64,000 nucleotides of DNA from Delphinus delphis (GCF_949987515.2 NC_082689.1:8175501-8239500), one strand, 5' to 3'. Counted from the first letter of the stretch, positions 1 through 19,800 are shown. Program-made: numbers and translations. Notes: generated from the letters alone by a model not told the origin.

Positions 1-3299
<3,299 letters not shown>

Positions 3300-4109
3300 C
3301 TATAGATAAGGTACATGTGATGTTTACAAAAACCATTGGTAAACATTAAAGAAAATTCAGGTTATTACTCAGATAGCCAACATATGCCTCAGGGCTTTGG
3401 GAAATGCAGTCTAGTGGTAATTATTAACATCTATGGCAACAAGAGATGGATAAATGAGCTGTGAGACCTGTGGGATCCAAACAAGACCCACAGCATCTAG
3501 GAATGCGTTCTCCTCCATCCCCTGCCTCCTGGACTTTGCTCAGCTTCCAGCTTTCATGCTCTGAAGCACACTCTTAGAGATCCCAAAGACTCTTTCTAGA
3601 GGAAAAAGAGATATCCTCAGTATGTGGCACTCTGCTGCCTCTTGGAAGCTGGCAGAATTTGTATAAGACGCCAGATCATCAAAAAAACTCAAAAGAATCT
3701 CAGATACTGGACACACAAACTGGCTGCTTGCCCAGCAGAGCACAATTAAAAATCTTACAGTCTAATGCATCCACCTACAGGTGGCCAGTGGATACTGCAA
3801 GCTCAGAGGTCATCCTGAAGTTTACATGTTTTCTTGGTCTCTGACAACCAATGTCAATTCCCCAACAGTAGTCCTGTAATGGACTGTACCGACATTCTGC
3901 ATGACTCCAAGACAACTGGATTATCTAAATACCAGTTTTCTGTAAATCCTATGACACTTCACTATTAGTTTGAAAATTAACACAGCAATCAAATCTGCAG
4001 AAACAGGAGGAAGATGTATGAGGAGAAGAGGGCAAACATACCTGGGGGTTTTTCTATGACTAAAGGTCTGAAATCCAGGGTTGGTACAGGGGCTTAGAAT
4101 GACAGGTTG

Positions 4110-5161
4110 GACAAAGGATTAATCTCCAAATTATACAAGCAGCTCATGCAGCTCAAGAGCAAAAAAACAAACAACCCAATCCAAAAATGGGCAGAAGACC
4201 TAAACAGACATTTCTCCAAAGAAGATATACAGATTGCAAACAAACACATGAAAGGATGCTCAACATCACTAATCGTTAGAGAAATGCAAATCAAAACTAC
4301 AATGAGGTGTCACCTCACACCAGTCAGAATGGCCATCATCAAAGAATCTACAAACAATAAATGCTGGAGAGGGTTTGGAGAAAAGGGAACACTCTTGCAC
4401 TGTTGGTGGGAATGTAAATTGATACAGCCACTGTGGAGAACAGTATGGAGGTTCCTTAAAAAACTAAAAATAGAACTACCACACAACCCAGCAATCCCAC
4501 TACTGGGCATATACCCTGAGAAAACCATAATTCAAAAAGAGTCATGTACCACAATGTTCACTGCAGCTCTATTTACAATAGCTAGGACATGGAAGCAACC
4601 TAAGTGTCCAGCGACAGATGAGTGGATAAAGAAAACGTGGCACATATATACAATGGAATATTATTCAGCCATAAAAAAGAAATGAAATTGAGTTATTTGT
4701 AGTGAGGTGGATGGACCTAGAGACTGTCATACAGAGTGAAGTAAGTAAGAAAGAGAAAAACAAATACCATATGCTAACACATATGTATGGAATCTAAAAA
4801 AAAAAAAAAAAGGTTCTGAAGAACCTAGGGGCAGGACAGGAATAAAGATGCAGAGGTAGAGAATGGACTTGAGGACACGGGGAGGGGTAAGGGTAAGCTG
4901 GGACGAAGTGAGGAAGTGGCATGGAAATATACACACTACCAAATGTAAAACAGATAGCTAGTGGGAAGCAGCCGCATAGCAAGATCAGCTCGGTGCTTTG
5001 TGACCACCTAGAGGCATGGGATACGGAGGATGGGAGGGAGACGCAAGAGGGAGGAGATATGGGGATATAAGTATATGTATAGCTGATTCACTTTGTTGTA
5101 CAGCAGAAACTAACACACCATTGTAAAGCAATTATACTCCAATAAAGATGTTAAAAAAAAA
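4110..5161 (+). mobile_element. 5'-truncated L1, ORF2 C-terminus and 3' UTR
   Basis: This LINE-1 3' end is bounded by a perfect 14-bp target-site duplication (agaatgacaggttg, 4096-4109 and 5162-5175). It encodes the last part of ORF2, including the cysteine/histidine-rich stretch [16 protein letters not shown], open from 4107 to 4682. It then ends in a frameshift within an A run of the SAIKKK segment. The 3' UTR ends with the young cetartiodactyl L1 signature 'caattatactccaataaag' plus poly-A. It lies antisense in the COPS7B intron between exons 4 and 5. The element is dead for retrotransposition. Confidence 0.95.
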
Positions 5162-5175
5162 AGAATGACAGGTTG

Positions 5176-8438
<3,263 letters not shown>

Positions 8439-8514
8439 CTATGTAATCTGGGTATGTTCCATAGGCAAACAGATTCAGCAACTGCAAATAAGCAGCATTA
8501 CCTCCTTCTGCAAG
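8439..8514 (-). CDS. COPS7B: COPS7B coding exon 3 (residues 55-80)
   Basis: This 76-nt exon encodes [19 protein letters not shown] followed by TYPDYI, then one base of the next Ala codon. It is part of the helical N-terminal half of the PCI domain. The acceptor is CCTCAG|CTT and the donor ATAG|GTGAGT. It is in phase 0 with the upstream exon and phase 1 with the downstream one. The fifth residue is Gly here where I recall Ala in human COPS7B, a conservative change. The identification rests on near-complete agreement with the family and correct splice borders. Confidence 0.94.
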
Positions 8515-8833
8515 CTGAGGAGGAAAAAAAACAGCAGTTCACAGACCGAGCTACCAATCACTGCAGTGTTCAAGAAGAGGGCAGGTGATCACATGCCACA
8601 GTTCTGACCGTTTTATTGCTTGGTCCCTGAGGTCCCTCCCAACTCTTTGAGTCTTTGGGAAAAAATAAATAAGGCCCCAAGTTTAATTTTTCTCTCTGAG
8701 GAGTACATGCTTTATACTGCACAGAGCATGCCCAGGAGCTACTTTTGTCACACAGACGCACACACACACAGCAGTAAGCACTGGGAGCAGTTCAGGTTTG
8801 CTCAGGATTCCCCTGCCATCAAAACAGACTGGA

Positions 8834-9163
8834 GGGACTTCCCTGGTGGCGCAGTGGTTAAGAATCCGCCTGCCAATGCAGGGGACACGGGTTCAACTCC
8901 TGGTCCGGGAAGATCCCACATGCGGCGGAGCACTAAGCCTGTGCGCCACAACTACTGAGCCTGCGCTCTAGAACCCATGCACAACAACTACTGAGCCCAC
9001 GCGCCTCGAGCCTGTGCTCCACAACAAGAGAAGCAACTGCAATGAGAAGCCCGCGCACTGCAACGAACAGTAGCCCTCGCTCTCCACAACTAGGGAAAGC
9101 CCGTCCACAGCAACAAAGACCCAACACAGCCAAAAATAAATCAAATAAATAAGTTAAAAAAAA
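8834..9163 (+). mobile_element. CHR-type SINE, full length
   Basis: tRNA-derived SINE with box A (tggcgcagtgg) and box B-like (gggttcaactcc) promoter elements, the long body and an A-rich tail. It is flanked by the duplication aaaacagactggag (8821-8834 and about 9161-9174). It lies in the COPS7B intron between exons 3 and 2, antisense to the gene. Confidence 0.95.
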
Positions 9164-10099
9164 AACAGACTGGAGCAGTCTTGTCAATATACCAGCTTGG
9201 CGGGTACAGCACAAGCCACTATCAATCCAAACTGAAAAAAGTGTAGGGTTGGCTCCAAGCTTCAGGACTACATGTGGACTGTGAATGCTGGAGATTAGCA
9301 CAGCATAAGGCGTGACAGAACAGCCCAGCTGCGACAGGAAACCAGGATACCAGCCCCAAATAAAAGTTTTCATTAGAATTACTTATTCCTCGCTAATGCT
9401 AATGGCAAAGAGCTCTCTGTAGAAGAAAAACGAAAGAGATACTGTTCTGCCAGGAACTGCTCTACTCTGCTCTGCTGCCAGTTACCGTAACTGGGTGTTT
9501 CCCTTACTCACAAATAATGTACCTGTTACTCTTCCAATTTACCAAACTCAATAAAGTCTAAACAGGAACCAAGTGGTATTCTGTGGACACCAACAATACC
9601 ACTTGATTTTAACCATCTTTTAAAAAAAGCTTCCAAAAACTATGTCTGTAATTTCTGACCACTGAAAGGCAGCTAGCTTATTCCCAGCTCACATATGGAA
9701 AAAAACAAACTATGGGAAGATAAGGGTGATTTGCTAAGCACTCCAACAAGAACTCTAGCATCTGAATACCCCAGCCTACTGTCTCAGGTTACCGAGAATC
9801 TCCTGAGGCCCTGAATCATAAGTGGAAGAGACCATCAAATCTAGCCCCCACTTTTCAGACAGACGATTACAAAACTAGCCATAAAAGACTATTTTCTCTA
9901 AAGCAGACACTCCAAAATTTCTCCCACTGGCCTAAGTCAACAAGGTCTTTCTGGCTTTAATTTTCATCCATCTCCTCTTACCCAAACTTCCATATGAAAC
10001 AACCACCTGGCATATTCATTCAGGCTTTTCACAAACTTGAAGAAACACACTACCCTTTGGTCATCTCTTCTTTTGAAAAATGATGAGCTACCAAGCCAT

Positions 10100-10525
10100 G
10101 AAAGAGCAGGGAGGAAATTTAAATGCAATATTACTAAGTGAAAGAAGCCACTCTGAAAAGGCTCCATATGTATGATTCCAACTACACAACATTCTGGAAG
10201 AAGTAAAAAGATCAGTGGCCAGGGATTAGAGGGGAGGAAGGGATGAAGAGGCAGAACAGAGGACTTTCAGGGCAGTCAAATACTCTGTATGATACTGTAA
10301 TGGGACATGTCATTATACATTTGTCTAAACCCATAGACTATAAAACACCAAATGTGATCCCTAATGTAAACTATGGTCTTTGGGTGACAATGACGTGCCA
10401 GTGTAGTTCCACACTGGTGGCAGGCTGTTCATGTATGAGAGCACAAGGTATATTAGAACTGTCTGTAACTTCCTCTCAACTTTGCTGTGAATCTAAAACT
10501 GCTCTAAAGAAATAAAGCCTATTAA
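10100..10525 (+). mobile_element. Ancient L1 3' end (L1MA/L1MB type)
   Basis: The stretch with 'ctctgtatgatactgtaatg', 'cattatacatttgtctaaac' and 'actgctctaaagaaataaag' is the 3' UTR of an old mammalian L1 on the plus strand, ending in an A run. Confidence 0.8.
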
Positions 10526-10740
10526 AAAAAAAACTCAGTTTTCTTAAATTTCCCTCACAGGATTCCTTTTCTATCTCTGGTAATTAAATTTTTACTGAAA
10601 GTCTACTGTGTGTCAGGCTACAAAATAAGCTCTAAGGAAAACAATGGTGAGCACAATAGATCTTACCGTCACGGAGCTTACAATCTAGCAAGACAGGCTG
10701 ACATTAAACAAAAATTTACAATTAAAAAATAAAACTAGGT

Positions 10741-10934
10741 GCTCCCCTGGTGGCGCAGTGGTTGAGAGTCCACCTGCTGATGCAGGGGACACGGCTTCGT
10801 GCCCCGGGAGGAGCCGCGAAGCGGCTGGGCCCGTGAGCCATGGCCGCTGAGCCTGCACGTCCGGAGCCTGTGCTCCACAACGGGAGAGGCCACAACAGTG
10901 AGAGGCCCACGTACCGCAAAAAAATAAATAAATA
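10741..10934 (+). mobile_element. CHR-type SINE, short (deleted) form
   Basis: Short form ending gaggcccacgtaccgc plus an A/T tail, with the 13-bp duplication aataaaactaggt at 10728-10740 and 10935-10947. The box B region is partly lost (ggcttcgtgccccggg). Confidence 0.95.
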
Positions 10935-10947
10935 AATAAAACTAGGT

Positions 10948-11401
10948 CTTCCTGTTTCCAGCTATTGCAGGGAGAGGAAATGATGCCACTCCACACACCT
11001 GCAATGGATGATCATGGGGAACTGCTCAAGTTTACTAACCAAGAGGAATAAGCAGATGTACAGCAGCAAGTCCAGTAACGTGAAGACCCATACTCCTTCT
11101 GCTACAACGGGCTGATTCACAGCAGGGCTACAGGCATGGAGCCGGCAGCCAATGGCAAAGGTGTCCTAGTGTCATGAAGAGAAGATCTGGCCAGCAAAAG
11201 TCAGCCACCCCATATGTGTGGACCACCATCAAGAAGAATGCCTGGGCGACACTCAGTAGCATCGCGCACATGATCCACAAGAACAAGTACTGCCCAGATC
11301 TGCACATGGTGGCCGTCAGCAGAGCAGGCACCACCCTGGGCAGCCAGGAAGAAGCTGTGATGGTGAAGAGGAAGCCAACCCACCCTACCAAGAGCTCCTG
11401 A
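10948..11401 (+). pseudogene. RPL28P: RPL28 processed pseudogene
   Basis: An intronless, degraded copy of the mRNA for ribosomal protein L28 lies in the COPS7B intron between the exons at 12850 and 8439, antisense to COPS7B. Recognisable pieces are LQWM and KRNKQ near the start, then KRRSGQ, ATLSSI, HMI.KNKY.PDL and the C-terminus ending PTKSS with its stop at 11399-11401. From the ATG-equivalent at 10980 the copy is 422 nt, against about 414 nt for the normal 137-codon frame. The first third is broken by at least one single-base deletion (about 11085-11095) and several replaced Arg codons (CpG decay). A pyrimidine-rich CTTCCTGTTTCC at the left edge may be the mRNA 5' end. No clean poly-A tail remains, so the insertion is old. 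It abuts the SINE at 10741-10934. Confidence 0.9.
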
Positions 11402-11670
11402 GCACATCCTCCAAAGTAAGAAGATGTCACCAGACTTTTCGATCAATCAATATAAAAGTATCAATCAATAAATATAAAAATATCCAAAATGGGAAGTAGA
11501 GGTTGAAAAAGTATAGGTTGCTTTACATGTCTGTTCCACCTGGTTACTCTTCACCAGATCTTCTCATTTTTAAGGCACAACAACCAAAAGTGATACCCAA
11601 GGTTTTAATAACAACATCAAACAAGCAAACAAAGCAAAAAGGACTACTTCCCAGCTTTTCATGTCATATC

Positions 11671-11998
11671 TTTTTTTTTTTTTTTTGGCCAACGTTGGGG
11701 GAAGATGTGGAATCTTTTTTTATTTTTTTTATTTTTGGCTGTGTTGGGTCTTCATTTCTGTGCGAGGGCTTTCTCTAGTTGCGGCGAGCGGGGACCACTC
11801 TTCATCGCGGTGCATGGGCCTCTTACTATCGCTGCCTCTCTTGTTGCAGAGCACAGGCTCCAGACGTGCAGGCTCAGTAGTTGCAGCTCACGGGCCTAGT
11901 TGCTCCGCGGCATGTGGGATCTTCCCAGACCAGAGCTCGAACCCATGTTCCCTGCATTGGCAGGCAGATTCTCAACCACTGCACCACCAGGGAAGCCC
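11671..11998 (-). mobile_element. CHR-type SINE, full length, minus
   Basis: Full-length copy read on the minus strand, so in the sense direction of COPS7B. The duplication is tgtcatatctttttt (from 11662 and from 11999). The tail is duplicated T-rich sequence. Confidence 0.93.
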
Positions 11999-12066
11999 TG
12001 TCATATCTTTTTTACACACCTTCTTCAGCACAACACTGCCCTTTTCACAGGAACAATACATTCTTT

Positions 12067-12411
12067 TTTTAAAATAAATGTATTTATTTTTGGCTGCTTT
12101 GGGTCTTAGTTGCTGCACAAAGGCTTTCTCTAGTTGTGGCGAGCAGGGGCTACTCTTCATTGCAGTGCACAGGCTTCTCGTTGAGGTGGCTTCTCTTGTT
12201 GCAGAGCACGGACTCTAGGCTTGCCGGCTTCAGTAACTGTGGCACGCGGGCTCAGTAGTTGTGGCTCGTGGGCTCTAGAGCGCAGGCTCAGTAGTTGTGG
12301 CGCACAGGCTTAGTTGCTCTGTGACATGTGGGATCTTCCTGGACCAGGACTCGAACCCATGTCCCCTGCACTGGCAGACGGATTCTTAACCACTGCGCCT
12401 CCAGGGAAGCC
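12067..12411 (-). mobile_element. CHR-type SINE, full length, minus
   Basis: A second sense-oriented copy only 68 bp from the previous one in the same COPS7B intron. It is flanked by aacaatacattcttt / aacaatatattcttt. Confidence 0.93.
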
Positions 12412-12585
12412 CAACAATATATTCTTTATTCATGCCCATCTCATGTTCGATAACAAAAATTTTCTGCTATGTATGTATCTGACCAATTTTCAATGTCTAT
12501 ATTTGCACTGGAGGTTTTTTGTCCCTAAGAATGACTGAAACTACCCCTGTTAAACATCAGTCCATGCTTATACTCTACTTTTCTA

Positions 12586-14329
<1,744 letters not shown>

Positions 14330-15000
14330 AAGAGATGAGGAGGCGCCGATAATCGCTGTCTTCTGGAGTGGGAGAGCCCGAGGAGGCGGCTAGGAACTCA
14401 GGGGAGATGAATTCCCGTCCTAGGGGGAGGCGCTATTTTGATGGACGGCAGAGGGGCAAAGGAGCAGCCTTTACGGGTGGGGAAGCGAGAGCAACCGCGG
14501 TGCGGATGCTGAGAGTCGAGGACTGGGGTGTACTTCAGGGCGGGTGGCGTGTTCCAAGCAGAGCCGCGGGTGCAGGGTGATGAGCCGCGGATCGCGCTCC
14601 CCGGAGCGGGGGCGGGGCGGTGTGGCTGAGGGCTTTTCCCACGGCTGGCGCTAAGCCTGACGGCCCAGACGAACCTGGCACGCCGGGCCCCACCCTCTCG
14701 CCGGCCCCTACCTGTCCTCGCCGCCTCTCCGTCCTCTCGGTCGCTGGCTTGGCCTCCCGGCGCCTGCCCGCAGGTTGTCAAGCGTCCATGATCGGCCCGG
14801 CGTCCGACGCTTTTCTGCCTCCGCCGACCCGTTGCCCTTGCGGCTCCCCCGGAAGCCTCCCGCCGCTGCACTCGAGTTCCGCCCACACTAGGTTCCCCCG
14901 CCGCGTTTGCAGCCTCAGATCTCCAGGGCGGCCCCGGCCGGGGAAAGTGGGTCCCGAGCTGGGCTGTAGCCCAGGACAGGGTGGGGGCCCTGAGGAGAGG
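14330..15000. promoter_or_regulatory. CpG island, likely COPS7B promoter
   Basis: GC content and CpG density rise sharply compared with the AT-rich flanks, with many CG dinucleotides, an ETS/GABP-type CCGGAAG and Sp1-type GC boxes, and no TATA box. It lies 1.3 kb upstream of the COPS7B start-codon exon on the correct side for a housekeeping promoter. The long open frames on both strands here are a by-product of GC richness. Confidence 0.8.
14712..14890 (-). other. COPS7B: Probable COPS7B non-coding first exon
   Basis: On the minus strand the CpG island contains GGACAG|GTAGGG, a good donor with exon end at 14712. Since the ATG exon begins with a splice acceptor and has only 16 nt of leader, a non-coding exon must lie upstream. 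This is the best candidate. The 5' border is not visible and is an estimate. An ETS-type CCGGAAG motif lies at 14849-14855, and a GC box (GGGGCGGGGC) lies just inside the intron at about 14609-14620. Confidence 0.5.
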
Positions 15001-15129
15001 AATATAGCCTAGGCAGTACTTGGCCCCCCCCAACCATCGCCATCACCATCCTGGGCCCTAAATCCATCCTCTTTGGCCGAGCTTTACCCTCAGAAGTTCC
15101 GTAGGGCGACTGTGGCTACCCTCGGGGTA

Positions 15130-15270
15130 CAGAGACATACTAAGCCTAATAACTACCGTTTACTGAGCGTTTTTCCATGTGCCAGGTGCTGTACATTGTC
15201 TCACTGAATTCTCATAATAACTCTCGGCCTGTCATATTATTCCCATTTTTCAGGTGACATAACTAAGCCT
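15130..15270 (-). repeat. MIR fragment
   Basis: 'tttactgagcgtttttccat', 'gtgccaggtgctgtacat' and 'ttattcccatttttcagg' are the 3' half of a MIR element in minus orientation. Confidence 0.7.
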
Positions 15271-15285
15271 AAAAATCCAAAAGCC

Positions 15286-15594
15286 AGGGACTTCCCTGGT
15301 GGCGCAGTGGTTAAGAATCTACCTGCCCATGCAGGGGACACAGGTTCATAACCCTGGTCCGGAAAGGTCCCACAGATCATGGAGTAACTAAGCCCGTGAG
15401 CCACAACTACTGAGACTGCATGCCACAACTACTGAAGGCTGTGCACCAACAGCCTGTGCTCCACAACAAGAAAAGGCACCACAATGAGAAGCCCGCGCAC
15501 CGCAAAGAATAGCCCCTGCTTGCCGCAACTAGAGAAAGCCCTCGCGCAGCAACATAGACCCAACACAGCCATTAATTAATTAACTAATGATTTA
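15286..15594 (+). mobile_element. CHR-type SINE, full length
   Basis: Flanked by aaaaatccaaaagcc (15271-15285 and about 15594-15609). The body carries several decayed CpG positions. It is followed after 25 bases of unique sequence by another SINE. Confidence 0.94.
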
Positions 15595-15633
15595 AAAAAT
15601 CCAAAAGCCGGTAAGTATGAAAGTCTGCTTTGA

Positions 15634-15972
15634 GGGCTTCCCTGGTGGCGCGGTGGTTAAGAATCCGCCTGCCAATTCAGGGCACATGGGTTCGAGCCCC
15701 GGTCCGGAAAGAGACCACATGCCGCAGAGCAACTAATCCCATGTGCCACAACTACTGAGCCTGCGCTCTAGAGCCTGCCAGCCACCACGGCTGAGCCCAC
15801 GTGCCACAACTACTGAAGCCCGCACACCTAGAGCCAGTGCTCCGCAACAAAAGAAGCCACCGCAATGAGAAGCCCGCGCACCACAACGAAGAGCAGCCCC
15901 TGCTCGCCGCAGCTAGAGAAAATCCACGCGCAGCAACCAAGACCCAACTCAGCCAAAAATAATTTTAAAAAA
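15634..15972 (+). mobile_element. CHR-type SINE, full length
   Basis: Flanked by aaagtctgctttga (15620-15633 and about 15973-15986). It forms a same-orientation pair with the copy at 15286. Confidence 0.94.
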
Positions 15973-15986
15973 AAAGTCTGCTTTGA

Positions 15987-17329
15987 AACCCAGGCTATCT
16001 GAAGCCAAAGACCATGCTCTTCATCTTTATTCAGAAAATATTTTAAAATAAGCAGAAGATGGGTTGAGCCAACAATGGTTCTGTGACCAAAATGACATTC
16101 GTGGCGTTGCATTTGGTACTTACCAACTCCCCTGGAAGATGGATAAGAATGCCATGTAACTGAACACTTAGGCTGGTTCCTTTAAAGTATACACCACAGA
16201 CTTTCAGGTCTTGAAGATGAGGAAAAAAACCCTATTACCTTTCGTGCATTCGAGTGCAGAAATTAGACAGATACAAAGGAGCCGAGCACCAACGCATTCA
16301 TTTATTTTAAAATTTTCTTTAGCACATATTATGTTCTAGAAGTTTATATGAAGATAAGACAAGGTTCTTGCCCTCAAAAAGCTTCAATGTGTTAAGTGCT
16401 ATGAGAGAGAGATGACACTTCGGAAGCACAGAAGAGAATGTGTTGAGGAAGAGAAAGTGGACATCTTATGGGCAAAAAGGGGAAGAAAAGAGGGCAGTGA
16501 CCATAGTCACAGAGGCCTGCACTGTGCAGCATACACTAATGCAGAGAAGAAACCCACAGTGACTGGAACCCAGGGTTCAAGGGTAAGAAATGAGGGCTAC
16601 AGAGCTGGAGTCAGGTCAAGGTTCTTGGAAACCACATGCACAGCCCTATACTCAGTAAAAATCTAAATACAGCAAAGTTCCTACCTGGGAGAGCTCAAGG
16701 TTCCTGGGAGAGACAGGTCCATCTGGCTAGGACAGATGATGCCACAAGGAGCCCCAGGGGTACAGATAAGGCTCTCCTGGCTGTGTCCTGGAGAGAGGTG
16801 GTTTAAGGAAGCCTTCTGGAGGAAATGAGGCTTGAGTTGAGCCTGGAAGAAAGAGCAAACTCTTTTAGAGTTTGTTTGTTTGTTTTACCTTAAGGGCACT
16901 GGGGAGCTATTTAGGGTTTTTAAGCTGTGGAGGGGTCTGGATAATTGCCATTTTGGACACTAGCTGCTATAGGAATGTATTGGATGTGGACAGAACTGGA
17001 GGCTGGGAAACCCTTGAGGTGACTGATGTATCCCAGTTACGAGATTGTGAGATCTTGAACAAAGGTAGCTGCAGCTGGGCATGAAATAGAAGGGACATTG
17101 TTGGAGACATTTAGATACCTCAGAACCTATCAGACCTGGTGACCAGTTGAATGCAGGGATAGAAAAGGAAGATACCCCCCAGGATTCTGGCTGGGGAGGC
17201 CAGAGCTGTCTGGAGGTGGTGTTAGAGGACAGGGCTGCAGAGGAGAAGGAGCAAAGTCGGTGGTAGAAGGAGAACAACTAAGTTCTGTTTAAGTTCATAA
17301 ATATTCCAGCTGTGCCTCCCCGGCCTCCA
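15987..17329. other. Intergenic, diverged repeats
   Basis: About 16290-16870 has phrases common in very old mammalian repeats ('gacaaggttcttgccctcaa', 'aggaagccttctggaggaaa'). I cannot name the family. No gene seen. Confidence 0.45.
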
Positions 17330-17575
17330 GAATAATGTCCAGACTCCAAGGCTGCAGTTAAGGCCCTTCTCAGTGTGCCTCCCTCCTACCTATCCAGCTT
17401 TGTCTCGCCCCACCTCATTAGAGCCCAAACTCCATGCCTTCCCGGCCTAACAGGACTCACATCTTCCGTCTCTGACACCAGGGCCTATGCTCAAACTTGC
17501 TCTCTCTTCCTCTTCGCAGTGGTCTTCCCTCATATTTCTCTGTTCAAATTCCACCAACCATGTAGGCAAAGATTT
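17330..17575 (+). repeat. L2 (LINE2) fragment
   Basis: 'gcccttctcagtgtgcctcc', 'ctacctatccagctttgtct' and 'tctgttcaaattccacc' resemble the 3' part of L2. It is very old and diverged. Confidence 0.6.
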
Positions 17576-18570
17576 AAACAATGCAAAAAGCACTAATCAT
17601 AAAAAGGAAGCACTGAACTACGGCACTTGACTAAAATGAAGAACTTCTCTTCTCAGAAGACACCAGTACAAGACTAAGAGGCAAGCCACAGACTTGGAGA
17701 AGATATCTACAAAGCATGTATCGGACAAGGAACTCCATATCCAGACTATATAAAGGACAACAAATCAATAAGAATTAGCCCAATTAAGAAAGTGGGCAAA
17801 AGACCTGAACAGGCACTTCACAAAAGAGGACATCAAGTAGCCAACAAGCATGTGACAAGGGCTCAACACCAAAGACAATGTAAATGAAAATTATAACGAG
17901 ATACCACATTTAGCCAAAATGGCTAATATTTTAAAAACTGACACCACCCTCTATTGCCAAGGGTAAGAGTCAACTAGAACTCTCTTATGTTGCTGGTGAA
18001 GGTGAAAATTGGTACAAACATTTTGGAAAACTGGCAATATCTACTATTGCTGATCGTATGCCATCCACACAAGCCAGCAACTCCTCTCCTAGAAATAAAT
18101 GCATGAATCCACAAAAAGAAACATTTAAGAATGTTCACTGCAGCTTCGTTAATAAAAGCCAGAAACTGGTAAATGAAAACCAAAATGCCCATGAACACTA
18201 GAGAAGGTAAATGGTGCTACACACACACAATGGAATACTACTTAGCAATTTAAAAAAAAAAAAGCTACTGCTACATACAACATGGATGAATCTCACAAAA
18301 ATATTGATGAAGGAAAAAGGCCAGACTCATATTGTACTTACTGTATGATTACATTTAAATGAAAGTCAAGAATAGCAAAATTGATCTATGGTAATAGAAG
18401 TCAGAAGAGTGGTTATCAGGATGGAAGGATGCAGCACTAACTGGGCAGGGGCACCCTGGGAAGGGTGCTGGAAATGTTCAGTATCTGGATTTGGGGGTTG
18501 GTGACAGGTGTATACATATGCCAAAACTGTGCTCTTGCTGTATGTGTTACACTTCATTAACAAAAGAAAT
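17576..18570 (+). mobile_element. Ancient L1 3' half (L1M type)
   Basis: Degraded ORF2 C-terminal coding sequence ('aagtgggcaaaagacctgaa', 'atgttcactgcagcttcg', 'acaatggaatactacttagc') followed by an old L1 3' UTR that ends near 'tacacttcattaac'. Many stops and indels are present. It lies in the intergenic region. Confidence 0.88.
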
Positions 18571-19102
18571 TTACAGATAAAACTTTTTAACACAGAAAAA
18601 TATCCTACCCATGCCACCTCCTCCATCAAGTTTTGCCAGCTGAAATATATCTTTCCATGGGGGCCTCTGTAGCATTCTAATGTCCTTTCTTTTGTGCCAT
18701 TCATCACAGTTCATCTTGAATTTCAGTGGAGTCTCTTTTTTTCCCTAACTAGATGGTTATCTTGCTTGTGGCAGTGACCATGCCTTTCACCTTCTACCAA
18801 CAGAGAGTCTGGCAAATAACAAAAGCTGAAAAAGGTGTTTGTTGAATTACATGGAAGGAAAACTTGGGTGGGTGCCCAGATAGGCGAAAGGGGTACAGGA
18901 AGAGGAAGGAAGGCCTAGGAAAAGAGATAGCAGATCTCCAAGGAAACCTTAAGATACAATTTTACCTAGTTTCTGAAATCGTATTAAATGTCACCTTGAG
19001 TAAAAAAGAACAAATCAAAATACCAAGTCTTACCTAGACTGTGGATAAACAAACATTGCACTCCTTCACTTGCAGGAAAGCCACCAAATAAATGTTTACC
19101 TA

Positions 19103-19610
19103 ATGTCGACTGAAGAAAAATGCACAACCTAAAAGTTGTGAGTTATGTTTTATTTGGGGACCTTACTGAGGACTATAGCCCAGGAGACAGCCTCTCAGAT
19201 AGCTCTGAGGAACTGCTCCGAAGAGGTAACAGAGGAACCAGGATACAAAGGACTTTTTGCTGAAAAGAAAATATGTAATTCAACACCAAAAGATTAGTGC
19301 TAATCAACAAAAAACAGACATCTCAAATAAATGATTTTAGTGCTTTTCTATGTATGGGAAGATGCAAGTGTCTGAGCTCATTGAAATTATTCCTTAGATA
19401 TGCATCTTAATTATCTGGGGCAAGTATCCTGTTTTTCTCCATCCTGAATTCCCCTCTGGGCCCATCTTCAAGGGTGGCTTCAGTGGCTGATGGCTTGATG
19501 GTGGCCAAAAGTTGTTGTTGTTTACTGGAATGGCAGGCAACATTGTTTACTGAAAATGGCAGACAACACCTCTGGGTGTTTCAACGGTGATGGGAAGACT
19601 TCACCAAGGA
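19103..19610. repeat. Probable LTR-like interspersed repeat
   Basis: A region with 'aaagttgtgagttatgtttt', 'aggactatagcccaggagac' and 'gatagctctgaggaactgct', phrases I associate with ERVL-type LTRs of carnivores and ungulates. It contains no coding sequence, and the family call is from memory. Confidence 0.4.
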
Positions 19611-19654
19611 GCGTAAGATCGCATAGCCATGCTGCTAAAAATATCATCACCCTA

Positions 19655-19800
19655 GTGTAGTGGAAAAAGCCCAGACTGCAGGAGACTTAGAGCCGAATTC
19701 TAACTCTGCCCCAACTTGCTGTGATCCCTCAACAATCTCTTTGCCTCTCTGGGCCTCAGTTTCTTCATATATAAAAATAACAGGGGTTGGATTAGCAAAT
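19655..19800 (+). repeat. MIR fragment
   Basis: 'tagtggaaaaagcccagact' and 'ctctctgggcctcagtttct' are MIR core sequence on the plus strand. Confidence 0.75.

Noticed and set aside
8834..8910. tRNA genes at SINE heads
   Set aside because: The box A and box B elements belong to SINEs. No cloverleaf with a proper anticodon arm and acceptor stem was seen.
8933..9373. Long open frames over SINEs, such as 8933-9373 (minus), 11661-12077, 36648-37354, 40281-40649 and 45721-45981
   Set aside because: They are translations of the same SINE in different frames (recurring words like ASHCCG, AMAHGPS, QPLRHQGSP) and not genes.
14398..15033. 211-codon open frame on the minus strand in the left CpG island
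   Set aside because: GC-rich sequence has few stops. Composition is Arg/Ala/Gly-rich with no recognisable domain, and it overlaps the probable non-coding first exon and promoter.
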